Shown here one piece after another: positions 1 to 16,498 of a DNA stretch of 64,000 nucleotides. Position 1 is the first letter of the stretch. Every line of letters begins with the position of its first letter. The notes under the pieces are model-generated. The model ran no database searches. It saw nothing but the letters and a program-made list of their open reading frames with translations, and had not been told where the DNA came from. Source of the DNA: Gymnothorax reevesii (Eukaryota > Chordata > Actinopteri > Anguilliformes > Muraenidae); the NCBI GenBank assembly GCA_029721435.1, contig CM056580.1:75355367-75419366 (forward strand), read 5' to 3'. Both the position numbers and the translations under genes were made by a program.

Positions 1-601
1 AGCCGTTCTTCCCAAAAACAAATCATTTACTTCTGGACAGGACTCAAAGTATATTTTAGTACAGTTTTTTTTTCCCCAAAATGCCCATTAAGCTCCAGTG
101 CACTTCAAGAGGTTTGTTTGTGTTCTGTTTTGTCTGGTCACAAAATCCTGTAAAGAAACACACCCTTGTGGAATCTCAACTGACTTCACTGTCCACAATA
201 CTGCATCACACACAGTATGGTAGAAAATAAACAGACGTGACAATGTAAAAGACTGCAGTTATTCCACGGCATTATATTTTCAGTTAGACTGCAAGAGATA
301 AAAGTCTTGTACTAAATTCAGGATTGTGGACAGCTGAACAATCTCTCGGAGAAGCACTGAGCATCCTGCACCTGTGTTCGGCTGTAACAAAGCCCCTTTA
401 AAGAGAAGTTCAGCAACAAAACTGCTCATCGGCGGGTGTTTTTTTCTTCATCCTAACAAGAAACTTTCCTCACAAAAATATCAGCACAGGTTAAGCCGAA
501 AGAAGAATTTCATTCAGAAGCAAGATGAGAGCCAGTGTAGGTGTGTGTGGTGTTTGCGCATGAATCCGAGTGGGTGTGTGCGCACTGCGGGGGAGGCTCA
601 C

Positions 602-4849
<4,248 letters not shown>

Positions 4850-5699
4850 TTAGGGAGGAGCTGACGGCCTCAACGCAAGCCGGAGCTGGAAGCACATAGG
4901 ACTGGGGGCAGATGCAGAACTCAATGAAACACATCACATACATACATGTACATCATAACATGTACGATACTTAAAGAAGTAATACACAGGACCCAACGAG
5001 CAATTAATTTTATATCACATTCACTGGCGAAAGAGGCTCAGTCATGAAAATTAAAACAATAACAAACAAAAAAAACACGACATGCATAAACGTTGCAAAT
5101 AACTGATTACAGCCAACATTACAGATCCAGATAGCATCACCGCTGAAACTGAATTGAAATAACTGAAGATGGCTAAGCAACAGCTAACGAAAATTATCAG
5201 CATTTAACACAAGCTCATTAAACTAATGAATGGCTATTGCCACGACGATGCGAACAAGTGACTTGGCTAGTGAACTGTCAAAAGCTAAATTACAGCCAGA
5301 CATACCGCCTGGAAGGTAGTGGCGTCATCTTGTGTCAAAGAACTAGAAGTAAATATTGGCCATTCGCTCGACCATTCAGCATACGCGACAACACCTATCG
5401 AAACGGCACCAAGCGCGCAACAAGCTCCATAGGAAAGTCCGTGGATGCAATTATGGCCTAGTCTGTGCACCACATATGGGGAGGTTGGCAGTTAGCTTGA
5501 TAGCTAGCTACATGCAGTAGCAAGCCAACATAAAACATAATTCTTTGTTCAACAATAGATGAAACTATTTAACCGCATCGCCGTCTAAATATGTCTAGTT
5601 ACCAAGCTAGAAGCTGAAGTAAAAGGTTTGAGTAGTAAAGCAATAGCTATAAACCGACGTGATGAATTGAATGCTAGTTAGCAATAGGCGCTTATCGCT

Positions 5700-6080
5700 A
5701 ACGTTACTTACTTTCTCGCGCCTCCGCCATCGATGAAATCACCGATTTCGTGACCGATTTATCTCCATAAAAATCACGTTAAAGCAAAACACTGTCTTTT
5801 AGCCTATAATTTAAAGATAATACCAATATTTCACGTACACTTCGGACTCCACCTTTCCGTCATGTCATCATGGCCATTTTCCTTTTGTTTCACATCCGCG
5901 CCACAAGCTTTCATCCGGAAAACACGGCCTGGATTTTTGTTCACTATAAGAGAACCGACTGATCCCAGGTGATCTCTTCTAGCGCGAGAGCTCTGGTTCT
6001 GTGGGCGGCAGAGAGCGCGAACTTTTGAAACTTGACGGATCGCTTGGTTACTGACTTTCAGTGAGGCTTTCGGAGTGCTA
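5700..6080 (-). promoter_or_regulatory. KANSL3 promoter, CpG-rich
   Basis: CpG density rises sharply here against the AT-rich surroundings. The minus strand has a YY1-like AAAATGGCCATGATG near 5865-5880 and a CCGGAAAAC ETS-like site near 5914. There is no TATA box at a suitable position, as is usual for a housekeeping chromatin-factor gene. No divergent plus-strand gene was recognised. Confidence 0.5.
5712..5760 (-). other. kansl3: KANSL3 non-coding first exon (3' end defined by donor)
   Basis: On the minus strand a GC-rich segment ends in a consensus donor, GTAAGT, with the exon/intron boundary at 5712/5711. The exon contains an ATG (ATGGCGGAGGCGCGAGAAA). The next exon probably begins at 4901 (polypyrimidine then CCCCCAG) or at 4848 (CTCCTCCCTAAG). 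With the first acceptor the upstream ATG opens a short uORF that stops after about 16 codons. With the second it reads in frame into the annotated start and would add about 19 residues. The 5' end of the exon cannot be fixed from sequence. Confidence 0.6.
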
Positions 6081-7220
6081 GGGATGGCAAATTTGAAGCT
6101 TTGAAAAATTTCAATGCATTCAAACCAATGTTTGAAACATTGAAACAATCATGAAGATTTGAAACATTTCAAAACTTGCTCGCTCAACATTGGCATCCAC
6201 TTGCAGAAGCTGTCATTGCAGCCAACAATTATTGTTGGTGTTGATGTGCTTTTCACAAATCCCAAAATATTAGTTTTGACATAGGCACAATCAGACAATT
6301 ATTTAGTCTTTGCACAATATGACTATTTCTTACTGTTATTGTTTGACGTGATGATGGTTCAATGCTACAGCTTGTTTATTCTGCCATGAAATGTTTTCAT
6401 TCATTCACTGAGAATGATTGTGTCAAGTCAGCCCTTTATATATAAATGGACTTGACCATTACAATTGTTCTGATTCTGCCGAGTTGGTATGGCAACTCAT
6501 CGTAATTGTACACATCAATTAAATGTGGTATAAGGATTCATATTCAGAAACATTTTCGCACAAAGATTTTTATTCAGAAATAATATTTGCTGCACATTTT
6601 TTTTGGATGCTGCCGACTTCTCCGCTTTTCTACCATCTTAAATCAATTTACAAGTTTATTTAAACAAAGAAAGAAAGAAACATGCTTAAACTCATTAACA
6701 CATTGGAGAGAGTACCTGGCCAGCTTTAGAAAATCTAGCTATCTATCCATTAGTGGCAGCTGGTGAACTAGCGATAGGGGAAGCTCTAACCCTTCTTAAA
6801 ATCAATGATTGGTCATGACCTGTTTTCAGCCATTCATTTAAATTACCATTACAGAAACTCTAAAAAACTCTCAACATTATGAGGTGAGGTCAGTTTTAAT
6901 TGATAACGCATACCTGTCAACTCTCACATTTGGCGTGAGTTTTAGTGACATTTTTACGTTCCCCTGCTGTAGTCAGCAATTATTCAATCAACGCCTATGT
7001 GAGAGATTCTCGTACAAAATCGAAGTCCTTGTGCATGGAGGTTTATCAGTTTCACATGTGTAACGGTGGATTTCAGCTTTAGTAATTGGAAACCGATTAT
7101 GACACTGGACTCACGCTTTTCTTTACTCGGGGGTGGGAAGCAATGCATGTGTTTTGTTATTGTTTAAATTGTTTAATCAGTCCATCAATCAAAAGAAACT
7201 CGAACACCGAAATAGCCAAT
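6081..7220. other. Intergenic, AT-rich, no feature recognised
   Basis: The stretch begins with a low-complexity TTTGAAA-rich tract (6085-6175) and continues as AT-rich unique-looking sequence. No credible exon, RNA or terminal repeat was found on either strand. Confidence 0.5.
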
Positions 7221-7462
7221 ACAAAAAATAATTAGGTTTTATTACATCAGAAAGTGCAAAGTGCGTGCAGTGCAAAATGTTTTCGGTCACAATCAGACCA
7301 TCCTAAGTGCAAACAGAAAATGGAGAGAGATGCCCTTTTATAGACTGTGTCAAGTTGACGGCAGACTTGTCAATCAAACAGCCTAGTTAGGTTGGAGTGT
7401 TGTCCTGACATTTTAGAGGGCACCATCCACCTAGTGGTGGTTAACAGACAATGGTCTACATA

Positions 7463-7628
7463 TGTGACAGTTGAAGGGTCCTGTCACAGGAAATGTCTCT
7501 AATAAGTACATGCCCTGGCTACCTTGCCAACAAGCCTGGCTCTTTGGCGATGTGGTCAGCGCGCATGACTCTTACCCGGGAATCTAAAGGTTCAAGTCCC
7601 CGCCCGGGCCCTCCTTCAGCCTGCTACA
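7463..7628 (+). repeat. TRIM 5' LTR (166 bp) with tRNA-like segment
   Basis: It starts TGTGACAG and ends TGCTACA. Positions about 7541-7610 read as a tRNA: a D-arm/A-box-like TGGCGATGTGGTCAGCGC, an anticodon-arm-like GACTCTTACCCGGGAATC, and a B box GGTTCAAGTCC. An AATAAG polyadenylation-like hexamer lies at about 7501. Confidence 0.75.
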
Positions 7629-7724
7629 TTCTGGCGTAATTGGCAGGATCTGGGGCATCCTAATGGATGGCAGCATGCGTAAAGCATGGAGCGTGAGGAC
7701 ACGCTCATGAAAGAGGGGGAGAGA

Positions 7725-7878
7725 TGTGACAGTTGAAGGGTCCTGTCACTGGAAGTGTCTCTAATAAGTACATGCCTTGCCAACGAGCCTGGCTCTTTGG
7801 CGATGTGGTCAGCGCACATGACTCTTACCCGGGAGTCTGGTTCAAGTCCCCGCCCGGGCCCTCCTTCGGCCTGCTACA
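7725..7878 (+). repeat. TRIM 3' LTR (154 bp) with tRNA-like segment
   Basis: This is a direct repeat of 7463-7628. Its tRNA-like part (about 7795-7860) has a tighter anticodon arm than the left copy: GACTC and GAGTC can pair around TTACCCGG, and the B box GGTTCAAGTCC is kept. Confidence 0.75.
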
Positions 7879-8329
7879 CATAGATATACAATAATGAAAA
7901 ATAGATAAGAAAAAAAGGAGAAAGTAAATGAATAAATGGATTATACACAATGTAGTGGTACATATGCAGACATGGAGAGTATTAATAAAAATTTAACATA
8001 ATTGTACCAGAAACCAATACCAGTGTGCAAAAACAATATGGACCTACAGAAAACATGTAAAATCAAATTCATCATTTAAACCTTTTGGGTGCAGAGTGCT
8101 TAAGTAAAATATCCACCGCGCTTCGCACTGGAGAAGAGCCAGTGCAGTGCAACTCCTCCTGCGGGTGGATAAAACTCTGTCGATGCCCATAAAAATCATG
8201 AAACATATTAATTGCTTCCAAGTTTTGAAAGAAGTGTATGGGTGCTACGAGCCTTATGTATTCTGGCAGCAGCTTTTTTTTTTTTTACAGAAAACAAAGG
8301 GAGAATGAAAGTTTGAGTTTTCTCATACC

Positions 8330-11300
8330 TTATTGGAACTCATGGATAGACTAAAACAGTCAAAGAGGGATGCCACCAGAAACCCGGACATGGTGTAGAC
8401 GGACCAGTTTTGTGAGAATGACCCTATGTTACGTAGGGAGTTAAGAGACTGGTCCGTGGTGCGGGCAGATAGTGAATTGTAACTCCTAGATGAATGCAAG
8501 GAGGCCATTACGTGGGAGGAGGAAGGTCATGCGAGTTGTGACTGGGGCCATCGTGCCCCAGGTCCGAGTAGTGAAGCACAGGTTGCGTCGCAGTGTGCAA
8601 TTATGTCCGCTCCATCCTGAGAGTTTATAGAGCTGAAAGACCTGGTCCTTAAACAAAAAGCCCAACTGGATATGTTAGCTAGGCTGCAAGGGCCTCCTAA
8701 TGGTAAATCGCCAGCCCCTCTGCCATACAGGGGTGGCAGTTATAAATGTGCCCCCGATGGCAAGCCCATTTGCCTTTGACGTGATAAACCTGCACACATA
8801 GCTACAGCCAGGCTGCTCCCTCAACTCATAACAGTAGACCAACTCCACTTTTTCCCCCTGATGACCCCCCTGTCCAGTTATCAGGCCCCAACCACTCCAC
8901 AAGTCCACCGGGGAACTAGTTATCCCCAGTGTGCAGAGCCACACACTGGGAGGGGATGGCCCTGGCTCTTTGCACTCTCATTCCTATGGTAAGTTAGTCA
9001 AGACTTGTCCTGTGTTACTGTGTTTCTATGAGAGGTGTAGAAGTTTCCTTTCTGATTGACACTGGGTCAATGGTGACCACCATAACCCAGAGTTTCTTCC
9101 AAGAACATTTCTGTCACCTGCAAAAGAAAGATTATAAGTGGATAGGGCTCATTAAGGCTGCTAACAGCTAGATATCCCTCACATTGTCTATACAGAACTG
9201 GAAGAGATAGTGCTGGGGCTGTGTATTCCAGGGCGGGGAATCTTGATTTTAAAAGACCCAGAGAACACTACTTATAAAAATCGTAAACTATTGACACCAG
9301 GTATATTGGGAATGAATGTAATTAGGGAATATTATCAGGTTGAGCAGCACGGTTCCCAGCTCTTTTCATTCCCCTCCACTGAGTTCGGCAGCCCCAGCAG
9401 TGCTGCGTGTGTTACGACACTGAGAGAAGATTAAGGCTATTCTAAATGCATCAAAGCCCGTGAAAGCGAAAGTCTGTGGAAACAACCCGGTCCATCTTGA
9501 AGCAGGGGCCCTTACTATGGTTCCAGTGAAGTGTCCCCAGCTGGAGTCTGCAGAGTTCCTGCTTGAGCCATTAGGTTTTTAAGCTCAGCAGGTGCTTAAA
9601 GGGATAATTATTTATGTCCCCCACACTTAGATGTGGATTATAGGCAGTTGAATGCAAAGACTCTTCGCAACGCGTATCCTCTCCCCGGAATGGAAGAGCA
9701 CTATCTGGATGCACTATACAAGGTGGTTTTCTACTCTAGATCTCACTAGCGGGTACAACCAGGCTGAGTAAGACAAACCAAAGACTGCTTTCTGTACCCT
9801 ATTTGGGTTGTTTGAATTTAATAGGATGCCAATCAGGCTTTGTAATGCACTGGGCACGTTCCAGCGCCTAATGGCGCGCATGTTCAGATATTGCTGCTAC
9901 CAGTCTGATTTACTGTGCCAAGACAATGTAATTATTTTTTCCTCCATTGTGGAACATCTTGAGAGATTAAGAGAAGTGTTTGCTCAGCTGTGAAAACAAG
10001 GGCTGAAGGTCAAACTATCAAAATGCCAGTTCTTCCATCATCAAGTCAGCTACCTGGGGCATGTGGTGTTTGCTAAGGGGGTGTCAACTGACCCAGCTAA
10101 AATCAAGGTGGTAAAGGAGTGGAAATGCCCAGGACATCGGACAGAGTTACGATCCTTCCTTGGCTTTGCAAGCAACCACCGACGATTTGTGGAGGGGTTC
10201 CCGAAGCTTGCAGCCCCATTACATCACCTCGTAAGGAGGCCCAGTGGACCTCGGAGAAAGGTAAAGACCCCTCCGGTCCCTCTGGCAGCTGCGTGGGATG
10301 AAGCTTGCGAGCAGGCATTTCAATCTTTGAAGGAAAGGCTAACCACAGCTCCAGTCCTGGCCTATTTTAGAGGTGGACTCCAGCCACAAGGGCCATGGTG
10401 CAATCGTCTTGCAAGTACATCCAGTGCATCCAGTAGCTTTCGCTAGCAGAGGCCTTAAGCCTGCAGAGAAAAATATGGAGAATTATAACTCCATGGAGCT
10501 TGAACTACTTGCAGTAAAATGCACAGTAACTGAGAAGTTTCGGGAACATTTACTCGGGAACGATTTCACCATTTATACTGATAATAACCCTCTAAGCCAC
10601 CAGCAAACTGCTAAATTGTGTGCAACTGAACAGTGGTGGGCCTCCGTATTGGCACTGTTTAATTTTAATATCGCCGGGGAAAAGTAATCAAAATGCTGAT
10701 GCTTTGTCTCGGCAGTACTTGGAGTGTTTTGCCTTTGGGACAGAGGTCTCGGCACTTAGCCAGTGTTAGCCAGATGCCAGTTGTGGGGTGCCAGTGTGGA
10801 GAAATGGTTGTCTTCCCGAGGCGTACACTTCAGAATCTGAGCCTGTTGCAGGAAGCTGATCCAGTCATCGAGCTAATGTGGAAGTATTATCAAGAGGGGC
10901 AATGTCCAGGGGCAGTAGAACATGCGGGCTTGTCAAAGTCCAGCAGAGTGCTGATTCGTCAGTGGGACAATCTGGTTGAAGAGGAGGGAGTGCTGTATCG
11001 CCTGGATTATGCCCCAAGTGGGGGCCCCCAGACTTTCCAGCTGCTGCTCCCATAGTGCTTAAAGAAGAAGCCCTACGGAGTGTCAATGAGGAGCAGGGAC
11101 ACCAGGGTGCAGAGAGAACACTCCAGCTTCTCCAGAGTCGATGTTTCTAGCTAAGTATGACTAAGGATGCCGAACGATGATGGCAACAGTGTCAGCGATG
11201 CATGTTGGGAAAAGTGGTTCAACCTAAAGTCCGTACATTCTGGGGCACGTTGCAGGCGACACAGCTAAATGAGATCCCGGCCATCGATTTTTATCATTTT

Positions 11301-12290
11301 AGAACCAGCCAGTGATGACAGCAAGAATGTTTTGATTCTCACTGATATTTTTACTAAGTACTCACAAGCCATCCCTACTAAGTACCAGAAGGCACCCACC
11401 ATAGCACAGGCATTGGTGCAGCAATGCTTCCACCGGTTCGGTCCCCATGCTCGTATGCACAGATGTACAGTATTCAGAAGACTTAAACCACGCCGTATCA
11501 TAATGGACAGTGTGAATGGTTCAACCGTACTCTATGCGACTTGCTACGCACGTTACCAATTGCTGAAAAGTGACACTGGCCACACCATCTGTCCCAGCTG
11601 ACTTCTGCCCATAATGCCACTCCCCATCAGACTACTGGGCATACTCCATATTACTTGATGTTTGGCCACCACCCATGGCTACCGGTGGACTTCTTGCTCG
11701 GGACTGGGGAAGCTGCAGCAGATGCTGACACTTTGGTGGAGTGGGTTTTGAAGCAGCAACAGAGTGTAAGGATGACTCAAGAACATGTCAGACAAAGATC
11801 AGAAGAACTGGCAAGGTGGCGGAATTAGAGCCATAATGACCAAGTAAATGATGCTGGTTTTAAAGAAGGGCAGCTTGTTTATCTGTGGAACCATGCTCAG
11901 AGACATAATAAAATCCAAGACTACTGGAATCCCTGCACTTTTCTGGCACTGCATTGTTCCTCTGGAAATGTATATACTGTGGTTCCTGCTGCCGAAGGTG
12001 GACCAGTTCCGAAGGTGCATCGGTCTGAGATGCGGGCTGTTCCTGATGGGTTATAGCCCAAGGGTGGACAAAGCACCCCCTCAGTCAGAGGAGCTGACCT
12101 GCCGAGTACATCCCCAGCACTTGAGGAATGTGCAACTGGAGATGATGTAGTCTGGCACACTGAAGAGGAACCCGAATCCATACCACCTAGGGTTCCAACT
12201 CCTGTGGAAATGGACATTATGCTTGAGGATGTGGCCCCAACCTTGTGACATTCAACAAGATCCACAGCAGGCCAGCATTCCAATCCCCAC
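8330..12290 (+). pseudogene. Decayed Ty3/gypsy gag-pol
   Basis: Plus-strand fragments in the correct gypsy order are readable through many stops and frameshifts. Gag runs from about 8330 (ELMDRLKQSKRDATRNPDM), with a zinc-knuckle-like remnant near 8735-8800. Aspartic protease with LIDTGS lies near 9030-9115. Reverse transcriptase follows at 9640-10350 (LSPGMEE-like entry near 9680, FNRMPIRLCNALGTFQRLM at 9815, RSFLGFASNHRRF at 10150). RNase H is at about 10370-10690 (YTDNNPLSH) and integrase core at 11090-11800 (VLILTDIFTKYSQAIPTKYQ). The YxDD box reads as CQDN-like text, so catalysis is lost. The copy is old and dead. Confidence 0.85.
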
Positions 12291-12624
12291 CAACTCCCCC
12301 TAGCTGTCGCTAGTGGGAATAATGAAGGACCATGAGATTTTGGGGGTGAAGAGGCCAGAGTGTAAGTTGTCTTCGTCGGGTCGCTGATTCATTTGCAGGG
12401 GGTAGATTGTAGCACGGGGGACTAGTCGAGGTAGGGAACCTTTACATAGTTTCTTTTAATTCTCACTGACTTGCCTTACGTCACGGAGGGGTATTGGGAT
12501 AGGGCATTAAGTTGGCTTTGGCAAGCACATGTATGGACACTGGAGGTCCTTAGGCGAGTAGCTGTTAATTTCTGGCAGTGTTTGGCATGCAGCAGCATTT
12601 TGGGTGCTGTCTCCACCTGTGAGG

Positions 12625-12915
12625 GAGAAGCGGTAGCGCAGTGGTCAAGTAGGCTTGATTTGTAAGGTCCTGAGTTCAAGCCCCGGCCACGGCCTTTGCA
12701 GTGTGTTCTTGGGCAAAACACTTTACTCCCACACTCCACCCAGGTGTTTAAATGGGTACCAGCAAATAGGCAGGGACACTTGTCTAAGAGCTGGGGGTAG
12801 TACCTGCGATGGACTGGCATCCCATTCAGGGGGAGCAGCAATGCTCCTAGTCGCTTCATGCCATGGAAACTGGGGTTAAGCACCGGCCCGATGGGCCACT
12901 AGGCTTGCACAGGCT
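12625..12915 (+). mobile_element. tRNA-derived SINE
   Basis: The head is tRNA-like, with an A-box-like TAGCGCAGTGGTCAAG at about 12632 and a B-box-like GAGTTCAAGCC near 12670. The body follows with GGTGTTTAAATGGGTACC and a conserved-looking tail, GCGATGGACTGGCATCCCAT. It is an insertion in the gypsy LTR. The subfamily was not determined. Confidence 0.7.
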
Positions 12916-13261
12916 TACTTCTTCTCCATCTGTAAGGTATGTCTGAAACACACAACTTTTCTTGATTTTGGGTTTTATACATGTTTGGAGCGCTAAGCTA
13001 GCAATTGGTTGAGTGGACACAGACAGGGTTGTTTTGAGTCGCCTTCCCAACAGTCCAAACAGTGCTAATGAGCTACTGCAAAGCGACACTAAGATCACTG
13101 AGTGTGGAATGAGGTATGCTATTCGACACACCCGCTGAATTGCTGTGTTTTCGGTTGTTTAGTCTGTGACAAAATTTTATGATTATTTTTCTTTGCCAGC
13201 ATTTTGCTGGTTATAGGGTCAGCAAAAAGGTATGTTTGAAACCAGGTGTGGTTACCTGTCG

Positions 13262-13560
13262 ACACTAGCCTGCTAATATTAAGCTGCTAAGCTTCCATGC
13301 AGTGAAAGCACTGTGACTTGTTGATCGTACGCTATTTATTTTATCATGTAAACAATGGTTTTACTAGTCTAACTCTGCTAACATCGAGCCATTAAGTTCC
13401 AATTCGGTGAAAGCAATGTGATTGTTACTAATTGGACGACATTTAACTGATTATGTGAGCAATGTTTTCATTTGCCTGTCCTAGCTCTGCTCTCGCTAAG
13501 CTGCCACATTCCCATCCAGGAATGCACCATGTTATTTAACTGATCATGTAAGTAATGTTT
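13262..13560. repeat. Degenerate ~115 bp tandem repeat, about 2.5 copies
   Basis: Units share TCTGCTAACATCGAGCCATT-like starts, a GTGAAAGCAATGTGA-like middle and ATTTAACTGATTATGT/GATCATGT-like ends. They are strongly diverged. Confidence 0.5.
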
Positions 13561-14251
13561 TGAGCTTAAGCTAAATCATGTTTTATATGAAAAAGTTATG
13601 AGTGTTGTTGTTTAATAGATTCAGGCAGCTATATTGTTAGCTGCTGTTCTCCTGAGTGTTTTTATGTATAGGTGCTGCTTTTGCACTGTTTATGATTTAC
13701 TTTCTCCTCTAGCCAGTGGGCTGTCGGTTACCTGTGATGGTGGATGTATTGTGAGCCATAGGTCAGAGGTTTTTTCCTGTATTTTTTTTTCACTTTTTTA
13801 ATATTCCCTCCTTTTCCCCCTTCCTCGATTAGCCTTAGTAGTGGTCAGGTCCATGGAGTAGCGGGCCGCTGGTTGGCCGGTTTCCTTATACGCAGATTCA
13901 CTCACGACTGATGTCTGCAGTGTTGTGCCATTCCGTGTGAGCCATTGAAAGTACCCGAGTGGCGCGTCTGCAGTGCTGTGTATCTTGAACTCTCAGCATG
14001 TATTGCTGCAAGGTTGTGTGTACTTGTTCACATGTGGTATTGAGACTTAAGTCTCCCCTTTGTGTTTTCTCTTGGTGGGCCCAAATGATTTAACCTATGG
14101 CTGTACTTCCCCATGAATTCATGCACTCTTATTTTAGGCCAACCAAAGCGACACATTCAAATTATTTACAGTAAATAAAGTTGTATTTTTATACTTTAAA
14201 AAAGATGCCTGTGCTTGTATAATTACTGGGACAGAATTCCCCTCGCTCTGA

Positions 14252-15345
14252 CATTGATTGTTCTATCTTGGCTCAAGGGGTAGAGTAATAAGCACATATT
14301 TGGCAGGGGTTATATTAACAAGACCAGGTACAACCTAGTATATGGCTGGGCCGCCAAGTTCTGTCTGAGAATGTGCGCCCAAATAAAAGGGCGCGCATTG
14401 ACAATATTAAATATTAATCTGAAATTATAAACCTCCCTTCTCCCTCCTAAGGGGGCGCCCCCTTTTAAAATCATTCTGGCAAGTAAAAAGCTAAAAAAGT
14501 GGAGGTTTGGTATGTAATTCTTTCCCTTTCTCTGAATCCCATCTTCCGTTTCAGCATTTTTTACATTTAAAACAAATAACCTCTTCCTGTTGCACCCTAT
14601 GAACCATCGGTGCAGAGGGACGTGACTTTGTAAGCCTAGCTAGCCACCATGTGCCGTTTTATGAGCTACTCGAGGTCTGCAGTCCCAAAGATAAACAAAC
14701 AATCCTCGGACAAAATCCTAAATTCGAATGAAGTGATTCATTACATTATAAAGGACTTACTTTTTTAATTCAATCAACTAACTTTAACGAATGTAACTTG
14801 TCACTTCTGCCAACAGAAATACATCCAGGCAGCTGGTTAATCACATAAAAGGCATAAAATAATGATAGCCTGATAATCGTTCCATTTGGGCTCATCACCA
14901 GCATTCTTAAAATGCTCCAAAACTGGCGATTTTATTTTCATTTTTTTTACTGTGGATACGTGAAAGCCATTCTCAATCTTTCGGTAACGAGTGCATTCTC
15001 TCAAACATAAGCTGAGGCTGGACTTGTCGCGATGACTGTGCCCTCTGGGTGGTATTCCTTCATGGCCCAGGAATTCAGACGATGTGAATAAATTTTACAA
15101 CACTGTCCCAGTGGTATGTTGATTCCTAGCAGCAAACTCCGACAGCATATGTGCTGATTAGTTACTGAAATCATAGTGAAAACATGTAATAAATCAGAGT
15201 GCGGGCCTGACAACTTATGCTAACCAAGTTTTTCTTTCGCTTTTCCCAGTTGCTCAATCCCCCCTGCACAAACTAACTGTCACCGTAGTTGTGCAGATAA
15301 ATCAAAGAATACCGTCGGTTTCTTTTGTAATGTAGAAAGAAGCCA
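14252..15345. other. No gene recognised
   Basis: The sequence is AT-rich with GGGGGCGCCCCC near 14451-14462, a short GC palindrome. No splice-bounded reading frame or transposon terminus was recognised. Confidence 0.4.
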
Positions 15346-15349
15346 CTAG

Positions 15350-15794
15350 ATGGCAGTATTGACCTTTTTTTTTGTTAAGCCCAGTCTGGAGCTAGGTTTG
15401 GGCATGTCCTGGGCATGTCTGAGACGGAAAGTCCCAGAGAATAAAAAAAGTCTAAAAGGTGGGAGGGGGCTGCAAAAGACTATATAAGGAGAGAAATTGA
15501 GAGAGTAAAGTAGTAGGAGAAATTGCAAGGAGAAGGACACATTTGACCAGACCTGTCACTCTTTTCAAGACCTGTAAAGCTTTTTATGGATTTTTGCCTG
15601 TGTTGGAGCATTTTCCTCACCCGGAACATCACCAAGCAACCCAACCAAAGGGACTGTAAATATTTTTTTTCTTGTATATATCAATCTTGGTCAGTAGAGT
15701 GGATAGTAGATTAGTTAAAAGTCTTTGTTTAATTATATGTGTTTAAGTTTTAAAATTGTGTCTGACATCCCTTGCTGTCATAAATGTAATAACA
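15350..15794 (+). mobile_element. Probable solo or 5'-terminal LTR with TATA box
   Basis: A TATATAAGGAG TATA box lies at about 15481, followed by purine-rich leader sequence. The segment runs to TAATAACA, which is followed at once by AATTGGGGCCATAAC, a plausible primer-binding site. Only this end was found, so the outer border is uncertain and the rest of the element is absent. Confidence 0.4.
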
Positions 15795-16498
15795 AATTGG
15801 GGCCATAACACCTTTACACAATGCAACTTTTGCCATTTTTCAAACAAACCTCAATGAAAGGATCTGTCAAATCACATCGTGCCAAATTTTCTTCCAGGAA
15901 ATGCAATGCTTGGTTGGAAGGATCTCAAGTGCACGGCAGTGCTAAAGTCAATGATCCACTGCTGCTCCTCTTCACCGGAGCGGCAGGCTAACTGGTGCTC
16001 AGTGGAAGCTATGGCGGCGACAGTATTGCTGCTTAATTCTATCATCTGTAATGTTATTTTCATCACTGTTCTTGCGTCCACGAGCAAGTGTTTGTATCAG
16101 TTACTTTAGTTTTCCTTTAAATATTGTTTGGAGGGGAAAAACACATCCCTCTCTGCTTGCTGTGATTCGCCGTTTTCACTTCCCACTGTTTGTGTCAGCG
16201 CCTTCTGCTTCCTTGAGAAAGCGAAAGTGTTCCCTCGATACACAATTACATCGATTCCCTCGACTACATTAAAAATGCAAAAAAAAAATTCAATCCAGAT
16301 TTTTTAAACAAAAGTTTTTAGACATAGATTGTACAAAACAGTTTTAACCCAGCTCATGTTTGTATTTTTCTGTCTTAATTTTTCTGTTTAAAGTCACTGT
16401 TACATTGAGAATGCTTTAAGTCTGCAGCCGCCATCGGCAAGTGCTGCTAAGGGAGGGGCGCCCTTGTACATGTGAACATATTAAATACGAATGATGTC

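Larger units (their letters stand above)
7463..7878 (+). mobile_element. TRIM-like miniature LTR retrotransposon with tRNA-like LTRs
   Basis: Two near-identical direct repeats (7463-7628 and 7725-7878) begin TGTGACAG and end CTGCTACA. They flank only 96 bp. Just inside the left repeat is a primer-binding-site-like segment (TTCTGGCGTAATTGGCAGG), and just before the right repeat a polypurine tract (AAAGAGGGGGAGAGA). CATA flanks both ends (7459-7462 and 7879-7882), giving a 4 bp target duplication, or 5 bp if the shared A is counted. There is no coding capacity, so this is a terminal-repeat retrotransposon in miniature that must be mobilised in trans. The LTRs differ by about a 10 bp indel, a 2 bp indel and a few substitutions. 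Confidence 0.8.
7221..8300 (-). mobile_element. Remnant of a Penelope-like element (3' region), interrupted by a TRIM
   Basis: The minus strand at about 7275-7305 reads GGATGGTCTGATTGTGACC followed by GAAAACATTTTGC. This resembles the stem II and GAAAC part of Penelope hammerhead motifs, with a damaged CUGAUGA box. The sequence right of the TRIM (8080-8300) looks like Penelope 3' non-coding DNA. No reverse transcriptase is visible here, so the call is tentative. Confidence 0.3.
8330..14251 (+). mobile_element. Degenerate Ty3/gypsy retrotransposon lacking a recognisable 5' LTR
   Basis: The gag-pol remnant is followed by a purine-rich CAGGGGGTAGAT and a putative 3' LTR starting TGTAGCACGGGG at 12409. 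The LTR appears to run to TCTGACA at about 14251, with a polyadenylation signal AATAAA near 14174. No matching copy was found upstream of gag, so the 5' end is lost. A tRNA-SINE (about 12625-12915) is inserted in the LTR. Confidence 0.7.
12409..14251 (+). repeat. Putative gypsy 3' LTR (with SINE insertion and internal tandem repeat)
   Basis: It begins TGTAGC right after a polypurine-like stretch and ends near GCTCTGACA. Once the ~290 bp SINE is removed it is still about 1.5 kb, long for gypsy, partly because of a decayed tandem repeat at 13262-13560. The end was set without a second LTR for comparison. Confidence 0.45.

Noticed and set aside
7541..7610. Free-standing tRNA gene
   Set aside because: The tRNA-like sequence occurs twice, in the two LTRs of a small element, and the acceptor stem does not close properly. 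It is better read as part of the LTR.
12471..12883. Overlapping open frames on both strands (64, 74 and 135 codons)
   Set aside because: They cross the SINE inserted in the gypsy LTR and have no relation to any gene family.
14451..14462. GGGGGCGCCCCC palindrome as a regulatory operator
   Set aside because: A single short GC palindrome in AT-rich DNA, with no neighbouring gene to support a role.
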